Positions 1 through 14,100 of a stretch of 64,000 nt of DNA are shown here, piece by piece. This stretch comes from Stictocephala bisonia (taxonomy: Eukaryota > Arthropoda > Insecta > Hemiptera > Membracidae). The stretch lies in NCBI GenBank assembly GCA_035578905.1, contig JAQJVL010000101.1:2255051-2319050 (forward strand). The letters are read 5' to 3'. The notes beneath the pieces were generated by a model. It ran no database searches. It saw only the letters and a program-made list of their open reading frames with translations, and had not been told where the DNA came from. Position numbers and translations under genes: made by a program. How positions within the stretch are numbered: position 1 is the stretch's first letter; each line of letters opens with the position of its first letter.

Positions 1-73
1 AAAAATAAATGCTCCAGCATACCACTACAGACATCACGGATATAAGTATAAGAAGACATAACTAGTATTTAAA

Positions 74-775
74 TTAATTTGCAAGGTATTTAAGGTTCTC
101 AATGTCTCTAATGGAATCAATCCTCGAGCATCTGTCCCCATTACTCTTTCTGGCAAAAAATGTCCTATCCCGACACAAGGCATACTTGTAGTTAACTTCT
201 TTGCATTTGTTTTTCAACTTTGAGAGGAAGATCTTGTTTTCCGGCAATAAGTGATCGTTAATATACACCCTGTGCTTAGGAAAGACCGGGTTCACCTTCT
301 TCGCTGTAAAGCTGTTGGACTGCTTATACTTAAGGATCCAAGCGGCTTTCTCAAGTTTTCTTTGAAACTATACAATTAGTGAAAGTACACAATCTTTTTT
401 GTAAGATGGGATCCGGTGGGTAGCCGCAATGTGACCTGTACACCTAGAGCCAAGCCTACGTCCTTACAATGCAATTACATTTTCTTTAGGCGATGTAGAG
501 ATCCCACTTATTTCAATATTGTTTTTTCTTGAATATTGTTCAAGTTGCCTCATTCTATCCCTGAGATCATGCATCTCTGATGTCGACTAGCATTTTTCTG
601 GCGTTCGACCTCAACTTCCTTCCTCAAATCAGCCAATTCAGTTTTGATATCTTTCATTAATGCATTAGAATGATCGATTTTGTCTGATGCAAAGTCGACA
701 GAGGCCCTGAGATTGACCATTTCCTTTTTAAAACTAGCCAGCAGTTCTGATTTTTCTTTCTTATAGTTAACCACA
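74..775 (-). pseudogene. Broken LINE ORF1-like protein (nucleic-acid-binding, coiled coil)
   Basis: Two open stretches on the minus strand (775-550 and 295-74) resemble the first protein of a non-LTR retrotransposon, which coats the element RNA. The upstream piece is rich in Lys, Glu and Leu with heptad spacing, as in an ORF1 coiled coil. The downstream piece has the C-terminal pattern HRVYINDHLLPENK followed by a Tyr/Arg-rich stretch (YKYALCRDRTFFARK), typical of insect LINE ORF1 ends. The 250 bases between them carry matching text in shifting frames (for example GHIAATHRIP), so stops and indels have broken one original frame. No pol domain adjoins it. The family is inferred by eye. Confidence 0.6.
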
Positions 776-1120
776 GAGTGACATGGCAGAGCCGTTGACT
801 GCTCAACTGCTGATATGAGAATTTGCTAGACACCCTGTGTGTGCAAGCATTGATTGATATCTAGGTATATTTATCTATTCTGATAGTTAAAGGTAGCCAT
901 AACAAAGGTGATGTAATATTTCATGGTCATAAATCATGTACATTAAATTCCATTTCTGATCATTGTATCACTTGTTTGGTTAACTGGTTAAAAATTATTG
1001 ATTTTGGATACAAAGTATTGTATAGTATTTGGTTATTTATTTTATCAGTAGATAATTTTACCCTAGGTGCTAAAAAATATAATTTTTGTTTTTCATTTAC
1101 CTATACTTGGTGAGACTCCA
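776..1120. other. Intronic or intergenic stretch with no recognised feature
   Basis: AT-rich sequence left of the first TTAA-type element. No coding frame, repeat or RNA gene was recognised. Confidence 0.5.
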
Positions 1121-1594
1121 TGATGACATTTCAGGTGATTTGAGATGATTGATTAGACAACCCAGGAAGTGACGCCACATACCCGTACTCTTATGATCAT
1201 GTCAGCATGTGGAAACATCTTTTTTTTTATTTTTATAATGTAATCAACGCACATCACATTCACGTGTACTGTTTCTGAACTCTAAATATCATATTTATAA
1301 AAATATTGTTTTTCAAATAATCATGAAAAAAATTATAAATTGTCGTGACCATATACACTGAACATATAGACTTTTCACAAAATCGAAAATAATCACAACT
1401 GAAAAATAACCCGAACACAAATCAATATAGCCCTACTCCACACGCTATGAACAAAAACAACCTTCCGTGGCACACAGTGACTCAATACTGACAATGAAAC
1501 GGAGAAAGGCCAAGCATGACTGATAGGTCACGGTAGTACCCGAGAACACCCAAACAACGTGACCGATAGGTCATCGCAGCACTGAAAGTGTTAA
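1121..1594. mobile_element. TTAA-type non-autonomous element, left end decayed
   Basis: The right end reads CACTGAAAGTG-TTAA (TTAA at 1591-1594). Just inside it are two near-palindromes, TGACTGATAGGTCA (1517-1530) and TGACCGATAGGTCA (1560-1573). This matches the layout of the other TTAA-flanked elements in the window. The left end near 1121 (ACATTTCAGGTG) resembles a decayed inverted copy of the right end, but its TTAA is lost, so the left boundary is uncertain. There is no coding capacity. Confidence 0.45.
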
Positions 1595-1599
1595 TCTGA

Positions 1600-1940
1600 T
1601 ATCTTGTATGGTATCTAAATAATAGAAGTGTGAGTTAAAAGTTTAACCCAAGGCAACAAGCTTAGCAACAAGTTAAGCTAAGCTTAATAAAATTTTGGTC
1701 ATTTTGAAACCAACCAGAATCAAGACATATGTTTACATTAGTATTAATTATTATTTAAGTTAAACATAATGATTTAACTTTATAGTTTTAATTTTGTTTC
1801 TTTATTGTTAATAAAACAAACCAATGGTCACTGTTACTGATGACGTAATGATCTGGCCTTGCTACAGTGGGGAAAGAGTAGTTATCTCTTACTTCCACCA
1901 CCCAGTCCTTTCAGAATGTTACAATCCAAGCGGCTTATCT
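1600..1940. repeat. Diverged dispersed repeat, related to 35650-35960
   Basis: The segment around 1790-1900 (AAACAAACCAA, GTCACTG, ATGACGTAA, CCTTGCT, GGGAAGAGTAGTT-like blocks) reappears in the same order and orientation at about 35770-35930. It looks like an old interspersed repeat lying immediately upstream of the first visible PP5 exon. Confidence 0.35.
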
Positions 1941-1991
1941 ATCATCACAACTATAAGAAGATAATACTTTAAACTGTGTATTTTGTTTCAG

Positions 1992-2156
1992 ATTTTGTTA
2001 GATATCAAGCAACTGTTTATGAAGCTACCTTCACTAGTAGAAATCAGTATTGGTGATAATGACAAATTTACTGTCTGTGGAGATATACATGGTCAGTTTT
2101 ATGACCTGATGAATATCTTTGATCTCAATGGGTTACCATCTCCTACTAACCCATAT
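1992..2156 (+). CDS. PpD3: PP5 exon (first in window)
   Basis: Acceptor TTTGTTTCAG ends at 1991 and donor GTATCC begins at 2157. The 55 codons run from ILLDIKQL to SPTNPY in phase 0 and contain the first metal-binding motif GDIHGQ. Confidence 0.93.
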
Positions 2157-5100
2157 GTATCCTTCATTTACTTCATGCAGATTGAAAAATATATTCAGTT
2201 AATCCTTCAATGTGTTTTGTTGTTCTGTCGGTCAAGCACTTGAGAATGTGTTTTGACATACTGAGTACGCCACATGGGATATATTATTAGTTTTCGGTTA
2301 TTTGTATTTGAATAAAAGATTCAACATAGTATGATGTATCATTGTAAAGCTACGATAATGAAGTATATAATACATGTACCAATGTTTACTTAGACCTTTT
2401 GTCGAACAAACAACAGTGAAAATCGGAACTCTACGATCAGCTGTCAAACTGCGCAGTAGTGAACAGCCTAAGCCGTTTCACTGTTTAAATTCACTCTTAG
2501 TGTTGTTATTTACGTCTCATTAGTTTCAGTTTTGTGAGATTACTTATTTGTTTGTGATAAAAGTAAATTTGAATATTTTTATTGATATACAGTATAAATA
2601 TTGAGAATTGTTAAATTATATAGTTATAAGTTATTACTTTCATTTTTTCTTTGCAAGGAGTTAAAACGTGTTAGACATAACCCAAGAATTAAAACATGCT
2701 ATTTTGAATATTATCGTATGATTTATAAGCTGATAAAATGTAGCATAGTTATATCTTGTTTTATTATTTATATTGAACAATAATTATGCCATATTTGAAG
2801 TAAAATAATTACGGATAAGAAGGAAACGTTTGGACCAATTGGTATCATTGTGAGTATGCTATCTATTAGATAATCATGTGGTTGTGTGAAGTAAAAAAAA
2901 GCTTGTATGATGTATTCATCAAAATAATTAAATTTGAAGAAAATAGGGCTTGATCATTGCATATCTAGGATTAAATATGTTCAATTCAAGTGTAATCTGT
3001 TTTAATTTGTTTTCAAAAAATCTTGCATTATATTGTCTTAACAACATTTCAGTTGTTTAATGGTGACTTTGTGGACAGGGGTTCTTTCTCAGTGGAATGT
3101 ATTTTTGTACTGTTTGGCTTCAAACTACTGTACCCTGAGTCATTTCATATGGCTAGAGGTAATTATTTTGCAATAATTTCCTATATTAACCCTTTTAACC
3201 CCAGGCAGCAGTATACTGCCGCCTTTGTTACTTTTGAAAAAGACCAGGCGGCAGTATACTGCCATTTCTTATTTTGCGTATTTTAAAATTACTAGATCAG
3301 GTATGTAAAATGTCGTCATGTATTTCATATAGTACGTAAGTTGAGGAATAGAACAATATACCTTTTTCGTATTTTGAATGCCTTTGGAATTGAAATAGAT
3401 GCTACTAAATATGACCCATTTCTAGTGTTTGTTTACATTTCACAGTCATGTCAGTTGTTGTTATTGTGTTTGTTTATATGTTGTATCATAGCTTTCATTC
3501 GTTTTTAGTATTTATTAGTGTTGAATATAGTTTGTAGAGTATAAATTTAAACAATGGATCGTCATGAAGACATTCGAACAAGTGAAATAGACAAAATTAT
3601 GGATGAGAATCTTGACTCAGAATCGAGTGTTAGTGATTTGTTTGCTGACGATAGTGATGCTGTCCGAGCTATGTTCCTACACAACCATGTACTTCAAGAG
3701 GTAAGAGAGCTAGATTATTTCCAGGTGTGTATTTAGCCACATGTAGGCCTACTTTAGAAAGTGATGACAGTGATAGTGATGACCCAGAAATTGAACAACC
3801 CAGGCCTACGCCTAGGCCTAGAATCCCTAATCAATGTAGATAGACAAGTCTTGAGTGATAATTCTGATATAGACGATAGTGATGAGAACTCTAATGATGA
3901 AGGTCCCACATGGGAAAAAGTAACTGTTACAGATAATGTTCATTTGAATCATAACTTTTCTTTTATGGATATTCCCGGACCGAAACACTGCCCCCCAGTA
4001 AATGCAAGCCCTGTAGGGGGTTTTAATACCCTGTTGAATTTGATGGTTTTAGAAACCAATAAGTATGCAAACCAAACTAAGCTCAAGAGGAGGTACAGCT
4101 TCACCTTATAGTCCCTTTAGACAATGAGTTCCAACAACATTAGCTGAAATAAAAGCCTTTATAGTTGTTGTCCTAAATATGGGCCTAATTAGAAAACCGA
4201 CTATAAAGGCATACTGGTCTACAACTTTGTCGCAAAATACACCTTGGTTCAGTAAAATGTTCACTCGTTTACGGTTCGAATCACTTCTATGCTTTTTTCA
4301 TCTCGTTGATAATACAGCACTACCAAAAGTAAATGAACCCGGCTATGATCCTACACAGACATTCACACCCTTAGTCGATCACTGCAATAGAATGTTCAAA
4401 CACCACTACATAGCCCATGAACAATTATCTGTGGATGAGAGTTTAATTGGGACAAAGAATCAAACCAGTTTGATGCCGTATATGCCCAATAAACACCACC
4501 ACTGCTGGGGCATCAAACTGTGGGTTTTATGCGACTCAGTGTCTAAATATTATTTGAGTTTCTTTTGCTATAAAGGAGCAAAGTCAAATGAAGACAGGAA
4601 TGAAATAAAGCAGTATGGATTAGGCTATTCAGTAGTTACAAAATTATTAAATATGTGTAATTATCTTGAAAAATGGTACCATGTTTTTGTAGACAGTTAC
4701 TTTTCAAGTATAGCTCTTATGAAAATGCTGTACAGTTGGAAAACCTTTTTCACAGGAACAACTAGGCGAAATCAAAAAGGTTTGCCACAAGAATTGAAAG
4801 ATAAAATAGCAGCTGGAGAAGCAGTATATTATAAAAATGAGAACAACATTGCAATGGCTTACCGTCAAAAAAACCCAAAAGTTTCCTGTTATATTATTAT
4901 CATCTAAAGGTGAAGTAGGAAATGTGGAAGTAACAAACAGTAGGTGTGGTAGACAAAATATTCAAACAGAACCTAAGATCATTGCAAATTACAACACTTA
5001 CATGAGTGGAATAGACCACTTTGATATGATGCTGTACATTTACTTAGACGAGAGGCGCACAGTGAAGTATTGGAAGAAGCTTTCAACATTTTCTGTAGAA

Positions 5101-8100
5101 TGATACTGAATAGTTATGTTATGTATAAAGATAATTGTACAAATACTAATTTGAAACCTGCATCTAGATATAAGTTTATTGTCAGCATCATTGAAAACAT
5201 AGCTCAGGAATTGTTTTCACAGCTCAGGCATATTCACAAAAATGCTGACAATTTGCCAGGTGGTAGCGGTGATAATGGTGGACCCAAAAGCCTTGAAAAA
5301 ATACCAGGAACATCATTGAAAACTTGCTGAGTATGCACAGAAAAAGGACAAACATAAAAAACTTCAAGTAAAAGATCAAAACTCTGCTGCAGCAAGTGCA
5401 AAGAAGGATGTCATGGCCTCTGCTTCGCTAAACATATTTGTAAATAAAATAAAATAGGAAAAAAATGTTGTAAATAGTGTATATATTGAAGATATATGTG
5501 ATAAATTTAACATGAAGGACTCTTTGGAATGAATGGTAAGTGTAAAAACAGTATTTTTTAAATTATGTGCATGTTTTTTACATGCTTATTTTTACCTAAC
5601 TGGTTGTTATTTTTATAAATTGCGATATTTTATTTATTTATCAAATAATCTTCATAAAAAATTATCATTGTATAGAGAATTAAATTTTGTTTTGAAATAT
5701 ATGATTTCCGACAGTAATATTTCTCTTATTTTTACCGGCTTTTTGGAGTCTAAGTTGAATTTTCTGAATTTTTCTTTTATTTTTTATATTTTTTTTTCAA
5801 AATTAGTTTTTTACTTCATTGAAAATTAATGACAATTTTACTCTGAACAATCAATACCAAAATCTCATTGATACATGCTTAGGGGCCCAGGTTATGATTT
5901 TTTTGTAAACCTTTTCAAATGTACATGTTTTTGGAGTGTGCAGTTTTTGAGGCCATCTACGAAAATGGGTTGGTAAGTGTTTAGGACACACTAATTTTTG
6001 GCCTGGTCTCCAAAGGGTTAAGGTCTCTTTATATAATGTCATTTTTGTAGTATATTAGGAGAGATAGGACATCATCAAACTTACTTTAGAAGACAAGTCC
6101 ATTAACGCCACAGCAGTAGTAAAAAAATACAATAAAATCACGTGTTGCACAAATTTTCTGTGCCAATGGCACTTTCTTCAGGTGAACGGAGAGAGAGACT
6201 GAAGAAGAAGAGAGAGAGAATGACCTGAAGAAAGTGCCAGTGACACAGAAAATGTGTACAACATGTGATTCTATTGCATTTGTGTACTACTACTGTGGTG
6301 TTGGTAGACTTGTCTTTTAAGGTAAGTTTGCTGATGTCATATCTCCTAATATACTAATTCCTGGTTAAGTACCCTCTAACCGAACCTAAAATTTATATAT
6401 TGTCAGAAATAGCTTTTTAAGATTTGTTTAAACAAGTTATTTTATATTTTGTTGCTTTAAACACGCATGAACCCAAATATGCATTGCATCTAGTAAGCTA
6501 ACAAAATGGTTAGCTTGTATCTGGGAAGTCTAAATTTTTATCCTTAGTTAGTTTGATATGAAAATGTTTTTTTATTCATAAATTTTTCTAAACCTTAAAA
6601 CTGAATCAGCAGTTTCAACATATGAACTTCATTAGATGTTTGAACATGCATTTATTTTAATATTTCCCAAGTATCAGGTATATGTTTTAAATTGTAATAT
6701 TAGTGCATAGCATTTTGTTAATTTTTTCAACTAATGAATCTCTCTTAATTCTAGTAAATAATGTCTAGAAATGAAGCGAATTAACTACAAGATGTACACT
6801 AACATTACTTCTCCAAACACACAGCCCTCCTCCTCTACAGTCTCCTCATTTCTTGTCCTTCCTATCTTAATACTCGTATCCTTACTTACTTACTCTTACT
6901 CCTGTGGCCACTCAAATCCAAGGTGATTTTTGGATACTCGTATCCTACTTCTTAAAAATGTATCTTGCATCTTGTATTGTACTCTTATAAATCCTTTCCC
7001 ATGGTTCATGTTTCTGCACTATATCTACTAAGATATGAGCACATAGTATGTCATTTACATACAAGCTTTCTAGTTTTTCTGAACTACCATTTACTCTTCA
7101 CAGGAGATCTAGTTGCCATCATGAATAACATCAATAAATAGAAGAGGTGCTAGTGCACTTCCTTGGCTCACCTCGGAATTTTGCTGAAGTTAACCTGATT
7201 TCCCTACTTAAAACTTAACAAGCTTTGACTATTTTCTTATATTTCCTTCGCTCTTTTTATTATTTATTCTCTTATTCCCCTCTTACACAAGGCCTTCCAT
7301 ACTTTACTCCTACTCGGACTATCATAGGCTTACTTTATATCCAGGGAAGCCATCACTAGGTCCTTACCATTTATTCAAAGTGCCTCCCAGAACACTTTCA
7401 AAATGCTGCCTTACTGCAAATATTAATTGTATGTTACATACAACTAGGGGTGTGCGATGTATCGAAAAATCGTTTTGATTCCATTCAGGACCAGTTAAAA
7501 TGTTGATACATCGAAAGTAACGCAATGCATCGGTAGTGCCACGATGCATAAGCTATATCGATGTGTCAGAATTATTCTGATGCGACAAAATGATGAATTA
7601 TTTAGAAAAAAGTAAGTTTAATCAAAAAATCAAAGTTTAATCAAAAAATGTAAGTTTAATCAATAATATTATTGGTGTGTCTTTTAACTTTAGTACTTTA
7701 TTGTATATACATATAAATAAAATATGGAAATGTTAAATTTGGATAATGATTCCAGGCGGCCAACTCATTGTGACTTAAATTCTAATTTTTTTCAAGATAA
7801 TATAAGTAGTATAAATTGTTTGCATGTTAATATAAGGAGTATTAGCAATAAATTTAGCTTATTTGAATCTATGATAAATACAGTAAAAGTAAAGATTAAT
7901 ATAATAATTTTAAGTGAGGTGTGGATTAAATCAGAAGAGGTTTCTTTCTATAAATTACCGGGTTACAATTTGTATAGTAATTGTAATGATAGTTATGCAG
8001 CGGGGGGCGTTATTGTATATATAGATTGTAAGTTTAGTGTTAGAGAAATAGACCTTAGAATGAAAACTACAGATTGCCTGGTATTAGAAGTAAGGAAAAT

Positions 8101-11100
8101 AGATACATATTTCACTCTCATAGCTTTCAATTTATAGATGATTTGGAAGACTTGCTTAGATACATATTTCACTCTCATAGCTTTATATAGAATGCATAGA
8201 TTTACAATTAAACAATTTTTAGATGATTTGGAAGACTTGCTTATTGAAATAAAACACTACTGTTTTTTTAATTGGAAACATTAATCTGAATTTAAATTGC
8301 AATTCAATAAAGCGTGAAAATTATGTAAGCTTATGTAAACTTCAGTTTTGTCCCGCTAATTAAACAAACCACTAGAGTGGGTTATAAATCAGAATCCTGC
8401 ATATATCATGTTTTTGTAAGACACAAAAATATAAATGCCGTTTCAGCATCGATATTTGATGTGGGTCTATCCGATCACTACGTAATAGGCTTAAAATTAC
8501 AGATAGAAAAAGAGATTGTTGAAGAACAGCCAAATTTGAAAAGCATGTAACAACTGATTTCGACAAGGTTTTGTTGGAGCTTGAAAAATGCAACTGGGAC
8601 CAGATATTGAATAATAAAGATATTAATGTTTGTATAGATAGGTTTTATGATAGTGTTGTAATAGATAGGTTTCTATATTTTTTGTATTGACAAGAAATTT
8701 GTAAAAGCAAAGGAAAAAAGCCCATGAATCATGAACAATATTTTAAGAAAGTTAGATTTGAGATATAAACTGTATAAGGGTGTGAAAAAGAGGCCATATG
8801 ATTTAAAATTTAAAAATTATTACAATACCTTCAATACAGCGCTGACTAAAGAAATAAATTCAATTAAAAACGAATATTATCGCGACAAATTCAGACAATG
8901 TAATGGAAATACAAGGGAACAATGGAAACTAATTCATAAATTAACTGGTGATAAGGAAAGAAAGCCGCTGAGTGGAATAGTTCTCGACAACGGAAGGGTG
9001 GTGGATGATAAGCAGGAAATGTGTGATGAGGTAAACAATTACTTTGTTAACATTGAGCCGATAACGCCAACTGATAGCTCTGTTGTAGATACAAGCTTTC
9101 CTGGGCAAATTGGTTTATTCTTTATATCCCCAATAACAATAGATGAAATAGACAAAACTATAAATAGTTTGAAAAATAAAAAGTCATATGGTATTGACAA
9201 TTTATCAGTATATATTATTTAAAAAATCTCTACTAAAATATCACATGTTTTGCAGTACATACTTAATTTAAGTTTTGAAACAGGTGTGTTTCCTGAAAAA
9301 TTTAAAAACAGCATAATTATTGTCATACTAAAAAAACGGAATTCAGAGCAAGTAGACAATCTAAGACCTATAAGCCATTTGCCAGTATTGTCTAAGTTAT
9401 TAGAAAAATTAATGAAAAGTAGATTGATTGCAATAAGCAATAAGCAATAAGCAATTTATTGATCCGTTAAACATGCAGTTACATGCAATTGGACAGGTCA
9501 ATACATAGTTAAAGTACATAAAAAATTGCAATCAAGTTTAAATAGTATATACTACAACGATTATCTCAATAAGTAATAAAACATTATGTCTAAATATAAA
9601 TATCTACATGCAGAGATTGAGGCACACATGCTCAATTGTAGCAAAGAATATAATAATTTAAGCTAATAATTTTGGTAAATATACTTAATACATGCAAGGG
9701 TTACAGCAATTCATTCACTGTTAAAACAAAAAGATTGATTTAGGTGGATGCTCAATTAAAAAAGCCACTGACAATTTCAGTAGGAAGTGTAAAAAATTCA
9801 TTCATAGAGTAGAGAGGCCAAGCCAGAAGAAGCCTTCTGAGGCCACTTTTGAATTTTGAAAGATCTTGGTTCCTAGCAATACAGGGCAGAGCGTTAAACA
9901 GTCTAATGCAGAACATATTACAGTTCACTTGTGATTTTTTTAATCTAACAAAAGGTACATCTATTAAATGCCTGTTTCTAGTATCATAGTCATGCACATC
10001 ACCCCTACATGTATAGCCAGAAGCATGTCTACTTTTAAAATTATATAATGTAATAAATATATACAAGCTGTAAACTGTCATTAACTTTTCAGAAATGAAT
10101 ATTGGCCGACAGTGAGCATCGTAAGCTGCTCCAGATATAAGCCTAACAGCTTTCTTTTGCAGAAGAAAAACATTGTTGATGTTAGATGCATTTCCCCAAA
10201 GCCTAAGACCATAAAGTAAAGTACTCTGAAAAAAGGCCATATAGGCAGTTCTTAGATAATCCTGGGGTATACTAGATTTTAGATTTCTAAGGAGGTACAA
10301 AACTCTTGATAACTTAGTGCACACAGTTAAGATTTGAGAATTCCAGGTAAGTTTTACATCCAAGGTCAATCCAAGCAGCTTGACAGTATTACAAAGGTTT
10401 GTATCAAGTGGAGGAATCTTCCCAAGGGAAAAAATTAGCTTTTGAGTTTTCTCATGATTCAAAAACAAGTAATTAGCTTGGAACCAGGCAGAAACTGTAT
10501 CTAAGGAGTGGCTCATGTCAACGTAAAGTGAGTTACAACTACGATTTGAGTGCACCAGAGTGGTGTCGTCAGCATAGGATGTTACACTGGAACCAGTATT
10601 ATAACTTAGATCATTTATCATTATTATAAATAATAAAGGGCCCAGGACTGAGCCTTGGGGTACGCCATAAGGGACAGCCTTGATCTGAGATCCCTGGCCA
10701 TTAACAAAAACAGCCTGTTCACGGCCACCAAGATAAGAGCGGAAGAAATCCAACTCGCTAGTACCAACTTTATAGTGCTGTAGTTTCTTTACTAAAAGGT
10801 CGTGGTCAATTGTATCAAAAGCCTTACTAAGGTCACACAGGGTGACCCCAGTAAGACTATGGGCTTCAAAACCATTCAAAATTACTCTAACAATATTTTC
10901 AACGGCATCAATAGTGGATAAACCACTCCGAAAACCAAACTGGGTGTCCGTGAACAAACCATTCTCCTCAAAGTAAGTATATAATTGACCATGAACAACA
11001 TACTCAAAAATCTTAGAAAATATAGGTAAAATACTTATAGGTCTAAAATTGCTCACAAGATCAAATGATCCTTTTTTATGAACAGGCACAGTCTTGGAAA

Positions 11101-14100
11101 CTTTTAATTTCTTAGGAAAGACACCTTCCATGAGGCAAGCATTTATACAAAAGGTCAGAGGGCAAACAATGTAATTAATGACTAATTTAATAAAGGAATT
11201 AGACAAACAATATACATCTCTACTAGTAGAAGGTTTCATGCTACTTACAATTTCAAGTACTTTATCACATGAAGTTGGAACAAAACTGAACTTAGTGGCA
11301 GGTGAGGGAACACTATCCATCATATCTAAAGCAGAGATGGTGGGAGTACCAATTTCATCTCTTAACTTTTGCACACTATCTACAAAATAATCATTGAATT
11401 GATCAGGAGACACACTACTAACTCTAGGCTGGGAAGGTGTTGACTCTTGGCGAATTATTTTCCAGGCTGCAGAGCATTTATTAGCTGAAGTTTCTATGAA
11501 ATCAGCATTTGACTTTAACCTGGCAAGCTTTAGATCATTTCTGTATTCCTTTCTTAGCCTAGAGTACAACCTTTTGGTTTCAGGATTACAACTAGGATCA
11601 CTTTTCATTTTGTCATAAATGAATAGTAACCATTTCTTCTTATGAAGGAGGGAATCATTTAACCATTTAGGTTTTTGTCTCTTCCCCTTGCAACTTACAG
11701 TTTTGGCAGGAAAGCAATCATAAAACAAACTAACAAACTTATCAAGGAAGAGCTCAAAATTTTCTTCACAATTATTTGAAATAAGAATGCTATTCCAGTT
11801 AATGTTTTCTAATAAAAACAGGAAATGATCAATTTTGTGGGCTGGCAAAGGTCTCACCTCAATTAACCTGTCAGCCAAGGGACACACGCTCCGATTGTGC
11901 GTTACTTCCAGGTAGACTCCAACATGGTCACTTAGAGGATAAGTACAAACATCAGCACAAATATCAGTATTATTAGGGAAGTCAGTGGCAATATTGTCAA
12001 TGCAAGATTTACCATGAGTAGGCTTAAAAATTAAGCAATACAAATTAAGAGATCTAAGGAGATTTTCAAAATATACAGTCTTAGGATCTTGCCTTAGCAA
12101 AACATCAACATTAAAGTCACCTCCAAGGACTACTCTATTATTTGACCTAAAGTTGGCCAGAGACAGGACCAATTTCTCGAGAGCATCAAGGAAAAGCTGA
12201 ATGTCTCCCTGAGGAGATCTATAGGCTACAATAAGTATAATACTAAGGCTTTTGAGCAATACACATGCAAATTCATGGTGAAACTCAGTGCAATAATCCA
12301 CAACATTGATTTCCACACAAGTATGTACAAGGTCATTTGCCACAAATACTGCCACCCCACCATGTATATGTCGGGAGCGACAAAAGGCAGATACAAGACT
12401 AAAATTAGGAATATTTTTACAGGCCAATGCTTCAGTACACAGCCAATGTTCCGAAAAACATAAAACATCGTATGACTCAGTGGCCAAAAAGGCTTCAATT
12501 TCAAGAGTTTTATTGCTAAGGGATTGAATATTATAAAATAGAAATCTACTGTTGCTTAGGCTTAAAGAGGTCTTAAGACTAACTTCTGGTCCTACATTGG
12601 ATTTCGACACTGGATTTCGACACTACTTCACTGGTTCTTCGTGGAACGAGACTGTCTCGTTTTTTGGAGACTCTGGGTCAGTATTAGCCTCTTGAGGTTC
12701 CTTGTATTGATTTCCTTAACCGTAATTCCTTTATTTGCAATAGACAATTTGGCTTTACAAAGGGAAAATCTACTGAGACTGCACTTTTAGGATTTATAGA
12801 CATAATATATGAGGCATTAAACAGCAATAAAAAAAACATCGGCGTTGTTTATAGACTTTAGAAAAGCATTTGATATGGTCAACCATGATATACTTTTGAA
12901 GAAATTAGAAATGGCTGGAAAAAGAGGTATTCCGCTTAACTGGTTCAGATCATATTTGATGGGAAGAAAACAGATAGTAAACATTGGCAAATTATATAGT
13001 GAGCCAAAAACTGTAAAAAAGGATGTACCACAGGGATCGGTACTATCTGCTAATTTGTTTTTAATATTTATAAATGGCCTGTTAATACAAAAGTTTAACC
13101 CCTAGTGCTCGAATGGCCAGTAGTACTGGCCATGCAAAGTTTTAGACGGCTTGTTATTAGTCTCGTCATTGTTTGTTCTCGTTGCTCGAATGGCCAGCTG
13201 TACTGGCCGCGCTAGTTCCACTTCCAGCTAGCGGCCATGTTTGCTTATACTTCTCAGCCAGCGCGTAATTCTTTTTAAATAGCCTTTATATTTTTGACAT
13301 GGGTATCTAAAAATGACGTAAAAACCATTAATAGATGGATTTAATGGTTAAGTTTAATGGAATTAACTTATTCTAAGATAAACAAACTGTTTCATAATGT
13401 TAGTTTTAAACATACATTTGTAAATTGAATAATTAACATAAATTATTGAAATTACAACTTGATTTTAACACATGACATAGTCATGAAACATTTTGCAAAA
13501 TCTTTAGTGTTTGAATTTTTTTTGCAGAATGGTATTGTTCAAAACACAATACTTACAAATAATAATTCACAGCTGAATAACATCAAACAGTATCACAAGT
13601 CAAATGTACACACAACAAGTAGTTATGGGCAACGGTGACTGTCTGACTGAGATGCTAAACGTCAGCTGTCAGAATCTACTGAACAATAAATGTAATTGGC
13701 GGGAAACCAATGTCAACAGACGTCATATTTAGTTTACGAGTTCCTTGATAGGTTACAGCACTCACCGGACATATACGTATAAAATAAAATAATAAAAATA
13801 AAATGTTTGCATAGTGTCCAGTAGTACTGGCCATACGAGCAATAGTCGTATTCTATACTGGCCAGTACAGGTGGACATTCGAGCAATCAGGACATCGCGT
13901 TAACAAATAGACCGGGCTGACGCGGAAATATCTGCGGCCAGTACAGCTGGCCATTCGAGCAACGAGGACAAACTACAAATATTGCTTTCGGGTCCATAGG
14001 GTTAATGGTAAAGTGACAGCTTTTGCAGACGATGTTGTTCTTACGTATGCAAACTACGACAAAGAGATATTATATAATCAAATGATGCAAGACCTTGATC

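Larger units (their letters stand above)
9430..12705 (-). mobile_element. Young CR1-like LINE (element B) inserted in LINE A
   Basis: A minus-strand element bounded by a 7-bp target duplication ATTGATT (9423-9429 and 12706-12712). Its 3' end is on the left, with an AATAAA-like signal and a short tandem tail, unit ATTGCTT repeated about three times (9430-9455). Such tails are typical of CR1-like LINEs. It carries a 952-codon endonuclease/RT frame but is 5'-truncated: only about 80 bases of upstream coding sequence remain. Host coding text of LINE A continues cleanly on both sides. Confidence 0.88.

Noticed and set aside
12226..12527. Open frames overlapping the LINE B endonuclease on both strands
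   Set aside because: They are shadows of the 952-codon frame and lack motifs.
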